15,272 nt of DNA from assembly GCA_019912505.1 (NCBI GenBank), contig JAIOIM010000493.1:1-15272 (forward strand), read 5' to 3'. Origin of the DNA: Ignavibacteriaceae bacterium. Its GTDB lineage: Bacteria > Bacteroidota > Ignavibacteria > Ignavibacteriales > Ignavibacteriaceae. This document shows, in pieces, positions 1 through 6,680 of this stretch; position 1 is the stretch's first letter, and each line of letters begins with the position of its first letter. The notes below the pieces were generated by a model. That model did not search any database. It was not told the DNA's origin and was given only the letters and a program-made list of their open reading frames with translations. Both the position numbers and the translations under genes were made by a program.

Positions 1-1892
1 GTATCTATCTATCCACGGACAATGGAACAAACTGGGGAAGGGCGGGATTGAATGGTTGGTATGTAGACGCTCTTACTGTCAGCGGCTCAAATGTTTTTGC
101 CGGAACTATGTCCGGTGTCTTTTTATCCACAATCGATGGTAGAAATTGGAAAGAAGTCAGTACCGGATTGACGTCTAAAGTTGTAAATGCTTTGGTGGTC
201 AGCGACACAAATCTCTTTGCTGGAACTCAAGGCGGCTTATTTTTATCCACTAACAATGGTAGAAATTGGAATAAAGTCAATACCTGGTTAAACAACTTGA
301 CTATCACTTCACTCTCTGTTTACGAAAGTAATCTTTTTGCAGGAACTTGGGGAAGTGGTGTCTTTTTATCCACCAACAACGGCAATAGCTGGTCATCAGT
401 GGGCTTGTCTGATATGAGGTTTGTTTATTCTGTAAATGTCAGTGGAACTAATCTCGTTGTCGGAACTGATGTTGGAGTCTTTGTCTCTACTAATAACGGC
501 TTCAACTGGTTTTCGTTAGGTTTGACTAACATGGATGTTACTTCTCTTTCAATTAGTGATGCTGATTTATTTGCAGGAACATCTACCGGGGGTGTCTTCC
601 ATTCTTCAAATTACGGGGCTATCTGGACTGAAGTTAATACAGGCTTAACGAATTTGGATGTCCCGTCCCTTATTATAAGCGGCACAAATCTCTTTGCCGG
701 AACTACGGGCGGTGGTGTTTTTTTATCAACCAATAAAGGCACAAGTTGGGCTTCCGTCAACACAGGGTTAATGAACACCCTCGTACAGACTCTTCTCATA
801 AACAATAGAGATTTTTTTGCCGGCACAAACAACGGCATCTTTCTATCCACAAACGATGGTACACACTGGACGGAAGTTAATGTAGGTGCTATGAATATAG
901 ATGTGAAGACTCTCGTCGTCAGCGGTACTAATATCTTCGCTGGCGGTAGAGATGATGGTGCCTTTCTGTCCACAGATAACGGCGCGAGTTGGTCTTCGAT
1001 GGGCTTAACCAACAGGTTTGTCACTTCTTTTGCCGTCATCGGCACAAAACTCTTTGCCGGTATCTCTAGCGGCGTCTTTCTTTCAACAGACAATGGTATT
1101 ACCTGGACTAATGTGAGCTTAGGATTAACAGGATGGGGCGTCAAGTGTCTTGGTGTAAAAGATACAATTCTCTTTGCAGGAACTTATGAAGGTGGTGTCT
1201 GCATATCTACAAACTATGGCACAAACTGGATCTCACCAATTAATGGATTGCTGAATAGAACTGTATTCTCTATAACTGTTGATGGCTCAAAGATATTTGC
1301 CGGAACAGGCGGCGGCGGTGTTTATCTATCCACAAACAATGGTGTAAGCTGGAATAACCGCAGTATAGGTAATACTTACCAGGCAGTCCGGTCTCTATTC
1401 GTTCTAGGTACAAATCTCTTTGCCGGAACAGGCGGCGGCGGACTCTTTCTATCCACCAATAACGGCATAAGCTGGTCTGCGGTAAACGCTGGGTTAACTT
1501 ACGCGGATATCTATGATATTGCAATTCGTGGGACTAACATTTTTGCTGGGACTTTTGGTGATGGTGTGTGGCGGCGTCCGTTAACTGAAATAATTACGTC
1601 CGTTGGAGAAGTTTTAAATACATCGCCTGGACAATTCAGTCTCAGTCAGAACTATCCGAATCCATTTAACCCGGTGACAACGATAAGCTATTCAATACCC
1701 AAGACTTGTTCAGTTACTCTAAAGGTATATGATGTTTTAGGAAAAGAAATTCAAACAATAGCGGAAGATGAAAAAGCTGCTGGAAGTTATCAAATTATTT
1801 TTGACGGAAGTAATCTTTCAAACGGAATTTATTTTTACAGAATGCAAGCAGAAAATTTTACAGAAACAAAAAAATTAATTTTACTAAAGTAA
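1..1892 (+). CDS. Secreted propeller-repeat protein with C-terminal T9SS type A sorting domain (5' partial)
   Basis: The reading frame is open from base 3 with no start in the window, so this is the 3' part of a longer gene; the TTG at 48 lies inside a repeat and is not a credible start. About 629 residues are visible. They hold roughly 13 tandem units of about 40 residues, each built on a pattern like LFAGT.GGVFLSTNNG..W..VN.GL followed by a short hydrophobic strand (V.SL.VSGTN). This is the BNR/Ycf48/sialidase-like propeller type of repeat. One unit is divergent (LVVGTDVGVFVST) and the last decays to VWRRP. From about visible residue 545 comes a T9SS type A sorting domain, with SLSQNYPNPFNP, a Y-V-LG-E segment and the ending NGIYFYRMQAE...KKLILLK. 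In this family the domain directs secretion through the type IX system and surface attachment or release. Substrate and function are unknown. The repeats and sorting domain are clear; the propeller fold is inferred. Confidence 0.9.
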   Translation, partial: IYLSTDNGTNWGRAGLNGWYVDALTVSGSNVFAGTMSGVFLSTIDGRNWKEVSTGLTSKVVNALVVSDTNLFAGTQGGLFLSTNNGRNWNKVNTWLNNLTITSLSVYESNLFAGTWGSGVFLSTNNGNSWSSVGLSDMRFVYSVNVSGTNLVVGTDVGVFVSTNNGFNWFSLGLTNMDVTSLSISDADLFAGTSTGGVFHSSNYGAIWTEVNTGLTNLDVPSLIISGTNLFAGTTGGGVFLSTNKGTSWASVNTGLMNTLVQTLLINNRDFFAGTNNGIFLSTNDGTHWTEVNVGAMNIDVKTLVVSGTNIFAGGRDDGAFLSTDNGASWSSMGLTNRFVTSFAVIGTKLFAGISSGVFLSTDNGITWTNVSLGLTGWGVKCLGVKDTILFAGTYEGGVCISTNYGTNWISPINGLLNRTVFSITVDGSKIFAGTGGGGVYLSTNNGVSWNNRSIGNTYQAVRSLFVLGTNLFAGTGGGGLFLSTNNGISWSAVNAGLTYADIYDIAIRGTNIFAGTFGDGVWRRPLTEIITSVGEVLNTSPGQFSLSQNYPNPFNPVTTISYSIPKTCSVTLKVYDVLGKEIQTIAEDEKAAGSYQIIFDGSNLSNGIYFYRMQAENFTETKKLILLK

Positions 1893-2002
1893 ATATCTTA
1901 TTAGCCCATGTTACGCAGCAACTGTAAATGAATGCCCCCGATATTTAGAGGTTGTGTGAAAGCCCTGGTTTTTAATTATCCAAAATAGCGTATAGTAAAA
2001 AT

Positions 2003-2036
2003 TGCCAAACAGAAACCGTTACGCCACAGCGCACAG
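2003..2036 (+). repeat. Dispersed repeat R, copy 1
   Basis: Bases 2003-2019 (tgccaaacagaaaccgt) recur exactly at 2253-2269. Bases 2013-2036 (aaaccgttacgccacagcgc followed by acag) recur at 2483-2506 with a single difference (cacagc versus cacggc). Copies 1 and 3 both precede a copy of the ~135-bp hairpin element, and the sequence between shows further loose similarity, so R may be the outer part of a larger composite repeat. Confidence 0.75.
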
Positions 2037-2067
2037 ATTAAACAGTTCAAGTATTGAGTGAGAGTTC

Positions 2068-2097
2068 ATTAACACCTCGATTAATCGAGGTGTTAAT
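2068..2097. repeat. 30-bp perfect palindrome
   Basis: The 15-base arm attaaCACCTCGATT is followed directly by its exact reverse complement, so the whole 30 bp is self-complementary with no spacer. The bases immediately outside do not pair. It lies between repeat R copy 1 and the first ~135-bp element, at a place where the equivalent stretch near 2525-2541 has no palindrome, which fits an insertion. No T-run follows on either strand. A protein-binding site or a bidirectional hairpin is possible; its function is unknown. Confidence 0.85.
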
Positions 2098-2117
2098 AAC
2101 AAGCATAGACTTCTCCC

Positions 2118-2254
2118 CATTACCGTTCACTTGAGGGAACTGACTATAAAGACAAAAACAACCACCCGGCTTTAGCCGCATAAACACTCCGCAATGTGGC
2201 TAAACCCCAAGTTGGGTGTGCGCCAAAACCCGTTCGCTAAAGCGAACGGTAATG
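2118..2254. repeat. ~137-bp hairpin element, copy 1 (complete, 11-bp perfect terminal inverted repeats)
   Basis: The left end cattaccgttc (2118-2128) is the exact reverse complement of the right end gaacggtaatg (2244-2254), and pairing continues inward for two more bases past one mismatch. The left end contains a degenerate 20-mer hairpin (2123-2142) and the right end a perfect one (2230-2249: 9-bp arms CCGTTCGCT/AGCGAACGG around AA). A smaller CGGCT-TT-AGCCG hairpin lies at 2167-2178. The right ~80 bp aligns with 2893-2974 in copy 3 at roughly 80% identity by eye. No transposase is present, so a non-autonomous (MITE- or REP-like) element is inferred. Confidence 0.75.
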
Positions 2255-2269
2255 CCAAACAGAAACCGT
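2253..2269 (+). repeat. Dispersed repeat R, copy 2 (short)
   Basis: This is an exact 17-base match to 2003-2019. It begins at the right end of the first ~137-bp element and is followed, 6 bases later, by the MITE-like element, so it sits at the seam between two mobile-looking units. Confidence 0.7.
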
Positions 2270-2275
2270 CACGCA

Positions 2276-2429
2276 AACTCACCCCCCGTCCCCCTCTCTT
2301 AAAAAGCGAGGGGGTGCCGTTATGCGGGAAATCAATAAACTCTAAATTTCTGTCAAGATAAAGGAAACAAAAACAAGTTTGTAATGCTGAGCTTTTACCC
2401 TCTCTTGTTAAGAGAGGGCAGGGTGAGTT
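2276..2429. mobile_element. ~154-bp MITE-like element with hairpin-forming inverted ends
   Basis: The outer ends aactcaccc (2276-2284) and gggtgagtt (2421-2429) are exact inverted repeats. Just inside, both ends carry CCCTCTCTTaa-type hairpins: the left one pairs CCCCCTC (2290-2296) with GAGGGGG (2308-2314), and the right one pairs CCCTCTCTT (2398-2406) with AAGAGAGGG (2410-2418) around a 3-nt loop. The two ends are therefore imperfect inverted copies of about 35 bp around a ~75-bp AT-rich centre. I recall C-rich ends of this kind as common in bacterial repeats and as a source of spurious small-protein annotations. I see no clear target-site duplication and no transposase. Confidence 0.7.
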
Positions 2430-2482
2430 CTGCTGAAACAATCTGAATAATTTTATTTATGAGTCTTTTCCAAAAAGGTTGT

Positions 2483-2506
2483 AAACCGTTACGCCACGGC
2501 GCACAG
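2483..2506 (+). repeat. Dispersed repeat R, copy 3
   Basis: This 24-base stretch matches 2013-2036 at 23 positions. It is followed about 37 bases later by the second ~135-bp element, parallel to the arrangement of copy 1. Confidence 0.75.
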
Positions 2507-2542
2507 GTGAAACCGTTTGAGATTCTATGTCTTTTCCATTCC

Positions 2543-2621
2543 CCCATTACCGTCAGCTTCAGCTGACGGACTTAAAAGCAATCCGCCGCGGCGGATTAGC
2601 TGCATTAATAACCCGAAATGG
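2543..2621. repeat. ~135-bp hairpin element, copy 2 (right part missing)
   Basis: Bases 2543-2621 match 2840-2917 over nearly their whole length. They include a 20-mer hairpin (2550-2569: CCGTCAGCT-TC-AGCTGACGG) and an 18-bp perfect palindrome aatccgccgcggcggatt (2580-2597). After aaatgg at about 2621 the similarity stops and unrelated sequence leading into the 42-bp tandem repeat takes over. This copy therefore lacks the third hairpin and the right terminal repeat. It is truncated or interrupted. Confidence 0.75.
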
Positions 2622-2649
2622 AGAAAAAGCCTACTTTTGCGTGGTTCCT

Positions 2650-2775
2650 TCTTATTGTAACTTTTTACAATAGGGCTAAAACATTTTCGAGTACCCCTGT
2701 AAACTTTTACAATAGGAGTTTGAACCTTCAGAATACCCCTGTAAACTTTTACAATAGGAGTTTGAACTTTCAGAG
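2650..2775. repeat. Three tandem 42-bp units
   Basis: Units start at 2650, 2692 and 2734. The second and third are nearly identical (tacccctgtaaacttttaca, then ataggagtttgaac and c/t ttcaga), while the first matches over its first 25 bases only. Each unit contains a small hairpin: TGTAAA-CT-TTTACA in units two and three, and ATTGTAA/TTACAAT in unit one. The period is a multiple of three, so short frames stay open through it on both strands, which explains the small ORFs there. There are no spacers, so it is not a CRISPR array. Confidence 0.85.
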
Positions 2776-2841
2776 GGGCGCGGCAAATACAAATTTTATA
2801 TTGCGTACGGTGACTCATCAATTCTTAATTTTCAATTCTTC

Positions 2842-2975
2842 CATTGCCGTCAGTTTCAACTGACGGACTTAAAACAATCCGCCGCGGCGGATTAGCCGCA
2901 TCAATACCCCGCAATGGGGCTAAAGCCCTCGTATGGGTGTGCGCTTTAATCCGTTCGCTGAAGCAAACGGTAATA
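2842..2975. repeat. ~135-bp hairpin element, copy 3 (complete)
   Basis: It carries, in order, a 20-mer hairpin (2847-2866: CCGTCAGTT-TC-AACTGACGG), the 18-bp palindrome aatccgccgcggcggatt (2876-2893), a GGGCT-AA-AGCCC hairpin (2917-2928) and a 20-mer hairpin with one mismatch (2951-2970: CCGTTCGCT-GA-AGCAAACGG). The ends cattgccgt and acggtaata are imperfect inverted repeats. The left half matches copy 2 and the right half matches copy 1, so this copy links the two and defines the full element. Confidence 0.75.
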
Positions 2976-2987
2976 GGGCTAAAGCCG

Positions 2988-3043
2988 ATATTTATTTGGC
3001 TTATCATCCACGAGCTAAAGCTCGTGGCTATTCAAATAAATAT
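2988..3043. repeat. 56-bp nested hairpin element beside the dnaE 3' end
   Basis: The outer arms atatttatttg (2988-2998) and caaataaatat (3033-3043) are exact inverted repeats. Centred inside is a perfect 20-mer hairpin (3008-3027: CCACGAGCT-AA-AGCTCGTGG). It resembles REP-type hairpins with a GCTAAAGC core that are mobilised in trans by RAYT transposases; that link is an inference. It ends 52 bp from the dnaE stop and could stabilise or terminate the dnaE transcript, though no T-run follows. Confidence 0.75.
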
Positions 3044-3095
3044 TCTGCACAAGGTAGGTTATTAATTTCTTAGGCATTACATTTTAAACAAATTT

Positions 3096-6000
3096 TTACT
3101 GTTGGTTGAATGCTATAGATTCTTCGCCGAGCAGTTTTTTAATTTCCTCGATAAATTTGTCTGTAGTTTTAACCTTCATCTCTTCTAAGAAAAAGACACG
3201 GGCGCGGGAGCCTCCGTTGAACAGGTGAAGATAGACGGGAAGATTACCCGGATATTTTTTTATTATTTTTTTTATCCCGGCAATTTTATCAACCGTGTAA
3301 TTATCATTTTCCAAAATAATTTTTACACTTTTAGCAAAACGGCTGCGTGCTTTTTTTATCGGCATTACTTCTTCAATATGCAGTTTGATTGCATCGCCGC
3401 TGCTTTCGGGCTTACCCAAAATAAATACGCATTCTTCTTCTTTTACAAACTCACCGTATTTTTCATACGTACTCGAAAACATCAAAGCTTCACACGAGCC
3501 GGAAAAATCATCGAGCGTAAAGAAAGCCATGGTGCGGTTCGATTTATCAATCTTTGTTTTTAATGATGTAACAACACCGCATGCGCGCACGGTATCCATG
3601 TTCTCTAACTTTTCAGTTTCGCCAAAATGAATTGAGGAAAATGAAAGGTAATCAATTTCGTATGGACGAAGCGGATGACCGGTTACATAAAAACCGATTA
3701 CTTCCCTCTCCCTTGCAAGTTGTTCGCGTTGATCCCAAGGTTCTACTATTTTAAAAGCGGGTTCGGATATTTTTACTTCCTCTTCCATTCCACCAAAAAG
3801 ACTATTTTCAACGGCGAGTTTTGAGTTTTGAATTTTATGCCCGAACTCAAGAGCGTCTTCAACCGATGCGAATAATTTAGCGCGGTCTTTGTCAATTGAA
3901 TCGAAAGCTCCGGCAAGCATCAAGCCCTCGAGCGCGCGTTTGTTTACCGTGCGTGTATCTGTGTTTGCGCAAAAGTCAAATATACTCGTAAAGTCGCGCT
4001 CAAGTTTTTGCCGACTGCGTATTATTTCCTCTACCGCAGTAACTCCAACATTTTTAATAGCCGACATACCGAAACGTATTTTATTATTTTCAACATCAAA
4101 ATAAACCGAGGGCTTATTTACATCGGGTGGAAGAACTTCTATTTTTAGTTTGCGGCAGTCTTCTAAAAATGTTGTTACTTTGTCGGTGTTTCCAAATTCG
4201 TTTGTTAAGTTGGCGGCAAGAAACTCTGCCGGATAATGGGCTTTTAAGTAAGCAGTTTGGTAAGCCACAAAACTATAAGCAACCGCATGGCTTTTATTAA
4301 AACCGTAGTTTGCAAACTTATCGATGGCGTCAAAAATTTCGGCAGCAACTTTTTCAGAAATTCCTTTTGCAATGGAACCTTGAATAAATTTTGCTTTTTG
4401 TTCCCTCATAGTTTTTAAATCTTTTTTGCCCATAGCACGGCGGAGATTATCTGCTTCGGCAAGACTCATTCCACCAACTATATTTGCAATTTGAATTACC
4501 TGCTCCTGATAAACAATAATACCGTGGGTTTCATTTAAAATAGGCTCGAGCAATGAGTGCATATAAATTACTTCTTTACGCCCGAATTTTCTGTCGATAA
4601 AGTCGTCTATAAACTCCATAGGTCCGGGGCGGTAAAGCGCATTCATTGCAGAGAGGTCTTTTAAACTTTCAGGTTTTAACCTTTTAAGGTATTCGCGCAT
4701 CGGGGCACTTTCAAACTGAAACACTCCGGTTGTTTGACCTTTTGAAAAGAGTTGGAATGTTTCTTCGTCATTAAGCGGAACATTGTCTATATCAATCTCA
4801 ACTCCGTGGCTTTTTTTAATAATCTCAAGTGCATCTTGAATAATAGTAAGCGTTCGAAGTCCAAGGAAATCCATTTTAAGAAGTCCCGCTCCCTCAATGT
4901 CCTTCATATTGTATTGTGTTACAATATCGGTTTGTCCTTGCGGCGATGACAAAGGGACGTAATCACTAACATCACCCGGAGCAATAACTACACCGGCGGC
5001 ATGTTTGGATGAGTTGCGGTTCATTCCCTCAAGTACTTTTCCATACTTTATTAAATTTACAATCAGCGGGTCCTTCGATTCCTTTACCCATTTCAGTTCT
5101 TGTACTTCTTCAAGCGCCTGACTAATTGTAAATACTTTTCCGAATTTCGAGGGGATATGTTTTGTAATACTATTTACAGTAGCAATAGGTATTTTTAGTA
5201 CGCGGGCAACATCCCGCATAACGGCTTTGGATGAAAGCCTGTTAAAAGTAATAATCTGGCTAACGCATTCGCTTCCGTATTTCTGCCGAACATACTCTAT
5301 TACATCACCCCGTTTATCATCGGCAAAATCAACGTCAATATCCGGCATCGATTTACGCGCGGGGTTTAAAAACCGTTCAAACAGTAAATCATATTTAAGA
5401 GGGTCGATATTTGTAATGCCCAGCGTATATGCAACAAGGCTGCCGGCAACGCTGCCTCTACCTGGACCGACCGAAATATTCATCTGGCGCGAAGCATTTA
5501 TAAAATCTTGGACAATCAAAAAGTAACCAGAAAAGCCCATCGTTTTGATTGTGTCAATTTCGTAATTAAGCCGGTCTTCTAATTCGGGCGTTATTTTTTC
5601 AAATCTCTTTTTAACACCCTCACGCGCAAGCAGTTCAAAATAGTCATCAAGGGTTTTGGCGGAGGAGTCTTCGGGTATCGGGAAAACCGGGTAATGATGA
5701 CTTTCAAAATCTAATTTCAGATTTATCTTTTCTTCAATTTCAAGAGTGTTGTCAATTGCGTCTTTATAATTCTTAAAAATCGTTTTCATTTCATCCACAG
5801 ATTTAAAGTAAATCTGATCGGTGCCGTAACGCAGTTTGTTGTAATCTGCCCCGTTTTTATCGGACAACAACAACAGGATATTATGAGCTGTTGCGTGTTC
5901 CTGTTCAATGTAGTGACAGTCGTTTGTAGCAACCAACTTTATACCGAGTTCTTTAGAAAGTTTCGGCATGCCCTCCAAAATCGGTAGGTCAACATCCATA

Positions 6001-6554
6001 CCGTGATCTTGTATTTCGAGATAAAAATCATCACCGAAAATTTCTTTATATGTTATAGCTGCTTGTTTTGCTTTTTCGTAATTGCCGTTTACAAGATGCA
6101 CAGAAACAACACCTCCGGCGCAGGCTGATGTGCATATTAAACCTTCGCTGTATTTTCTAAGCAATTCAAGATCAACTCTCGGACGGTAATAAAATCCTTC
6201 CGTGTGTCCTAATGTGGAAAGTTTAGAAAGGTTTTTATAACCCTGTAAATTTTTTGCAAGAAGAATTAAATGATTGTAAGGTTTCTTTTTTTTTCCTTCG
6301 CTGTCTTCGGTTCTTCCTCTGTCCTTGCGAGAGCCGTCAACAACAACATAAGCCTCCATCCCTATTATAGGTTTAATTCCTTCGTCTTTTGCTTTTTTAT
6401 AAAACTCGGCAGCGCCGTACATAACGCCGTGGTCGGTTAATGCAACTGCGTGCATATTATGTTTTTTTGCGGCTGCAATTAGGGACTCAACCGTGCAGGC
6501 GCCGTCTTGTAAGCTATAGTGTGTATGATTATGAAGATGTACGAAATCCGACAT
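3096..6554 (-). CDS. dnaE: DNA polymerase III subunit alpha (replicative polymerase)
   Basis: This 1152-aa protein is the normal length for a DnaE-type catalytic subunit of the replicative polymerase. The N-terminal PHP domain (about residues 5-215) has HLHNHTHYS (His8-x-His10), TDHG at 40-43, GMEAY at 65-69 and NDCHY at 211-215. The polymerase core has GPGRGS at 363-368, the catalytic PDIDVDF at 404-410 (Asp405 and Asp407) and a third aspartate in KMDFLGLRT (Asp562). YRPGPMEF (641-648), VYQEQV (681-686) and FNKSHAVAY (752-760) are also classic. Helix-hairpin-helix and beta-clamp regions follow, then an OB fold (about 990-1065, ACGVV...FFTLDDFSG) and a C-terminal tail. The ATG start agrees with the family N-terminus; no Shine-Dalgarno sequence is visible. 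It is the last - strand gene, 126 bp after dut. The PHP metal ligands look intact, unlike those of E. coli. Confidence 0.98.
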   Translation of the reverse strand: MSDFVHLHNHTHYSLQDGACTVESLIAAAKKHNMHAVALTDHGVMYGAAEFYKKAKDEGIKPIIGMEAYVVVDGSRKDRGRTEDSEGKKKKPYNHLILLAKNLQGYKNLSKLSTLGHTEGFYYRPRVDLELLRKYSEGLICTSACAGGVVSVHLVNGNYEKAKQAAITYKEIFGDDFYLEIQDHGMDVDLPILEGMPKLSKELGIKLVATNDCHYIEQEHATAHNILLLLSDKNGADYNKLRYGTDQIYFKSVDEMKTIFKNYKDAIDNTLEIEEKINLKLDFESHHYPVFPIPEDSSAKTLDDYFELLAREGVKKRFEKITPELEDRLNYEIDTIKTMGFSGYFLIVQDFINASRQMNISVGPGRGSVAGSLVAYTLGITNIDPLKYDLLFERFLNPARKSMPDIDVDFADDKRGDVIEYVRQKYGSECVSQIITFNRLSSKAVMRDVARVLKIPIATVNSITKHIPSKFGKVFTISQALEEVQELKWVKESKDPLIVNLIKYGKVLEGMNRNSSKHAAGVVIAPGDVSDYVPLSSPQGQTDIVTQYNMKDIEGAGLLKMDFLGLRTLTIIQDALEIIKKSHGVEIDIDNVPLNDEETFQLFSKGQTTGVFQFESAPMREYLKRLKPESLKDLSAMNALYRPGPMEFIDDFIDRKFGRKEVIYMHSLLEPILNETHGIIVYQEQVIQIANIVGGMSLAEADNLRRAMGKKDLKTMREQKAKFIQGSIAKGISEKVAAEIFDAIDKFANYGFNKSHAVAYSFVAYQTAYLKAHYPAEFLAANLTNEFGNTDKVTTFLEDCRKLKIEVLPPDVNKPSVYFDVENNKIRFGMSAIKNVGVTAVEEIIRSRQKLERDFTSIFDFCANTDTRTVNKRALEGLMLAGAFDSIDKDRAKLFASVEDALEFGHKIQNSKLAVENSLFGGMEEEVKISEPAFKIVEPWDQREQLAREREVIGFYVTGHPLRPYEIDYLSFSSIHFGETEKLENMDTVRACGVVTSLKTKIDKSNRTMAFFTLDDFSGSCEALMFSSTYEKYGEFVKEEECVFILGKPESSGDAIKLHIEEVMPIKKARSRFAKSVKIILENDNYTVDKIAGIKKIIKKYPGNLPVYLHLFNGGSRARVFFLEEMKVKTTDKFIEEIKKLLGEESIAFNQQ

Positions 6555-6614
6555 TCAAATATTTCAATTTTAATTAAGAAGATTTTTAGAAGAATTGCTT
6601 TCGAAGCATAGCAA

Positions 6615-6643
6615 TATTAAAAAATTATCAGCGGTAAATGCAA
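6615..6643 (-). promoter_or_regulatory. Candidate sigma-70-like promoter upstream of dnaE
   Basis: On the - strand TTGCAT (6638-6643) and TTAATA (6615-6620) are separated by 17 bp, within the 126-bp dut-dnaE gap, leaving a leader of about 55 nt. The sequence is very AT-rich, so such a match can arise by chance, and promoters of this lineage often differ from the E. coli consensus. It would give dnaE its own expression independent of dut. Confidence 0.25.
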
Positions 6644-6680
6644 ATTAATTTTTTAAGGATTTTATTTTTGACGTAAAATC

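Larger units (their letters stand above)
1893..3095. other. Gene-free 1.2-kb interval between convergent genes, filled with palindromic repeats
   Basis: This is the space between the stop of the T9SS protein and the stop of dnaE. I see no recognisable protein, tRNA or rRNA. Bases 1893-2000 show nothing notable. Bases 2001-3043 are a mosaic of nested inverted and direct repeats listed separately. Bases 3044-3095 are AT-rich and plain. No hairpin here is followed by a proper T-run on either strand, so no canonical terminator is called, although the strong hairpins could still end or protect both convergent transcripts. Confidence 0.85.

Noticed and set aside
611..1144. Long - strand ORF of 177 codons opposite the T9SS protein
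   Set aside because: It is the antisense shadow of the tandem repeats: its own pattern (LTxVQxxPLxVDRKTP) repeats at the same period, and the + strand frame carries the real domains.
48..1892. TTG at 48 as the start of the T9SS protein
   Set aside because: The frame is open to base 3 and upstream codons (IYLSTDNGTNW) match the repeat, so the gene continues beyond the left edge.
2172..2441. 89-codon - strand ORF across the MITE-like element
   Set aside because: It translates the C-rich hairpin ends (PCPLLTREGK, PSLFKRGGRG), a kind of peptide I associate with repeat elements rather than genes; no domain and no ribosome site.
2650..2775. Possible CRISPR array
   Set aside because: The units are directly adjacent with no unique spacers, and no cas gene is nearby.
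2618..2863. 81-codon + strand ORF (with a 98-codon - strand partner at 2525-2821)
   Set aside because: Openness is explained by the 42-bp tandem period; both strands stay open and both ORFs run into hairpin elements. I see no known domain. A real small protein cannot be fully excluded.
2068..3043. Rho-independent terminators for the convergent genes
   Set aside because: Strong hairpins exist, but none is followed by a T-run on either strand; their recurrence as a family points to repeats.
3225..3563. + strand ORFs inside dnaE (also 3385-3630, 5227-5526 and others)
   Set aside because: They are antisense to well-conserved DnaE regions, with no recognisable domains.
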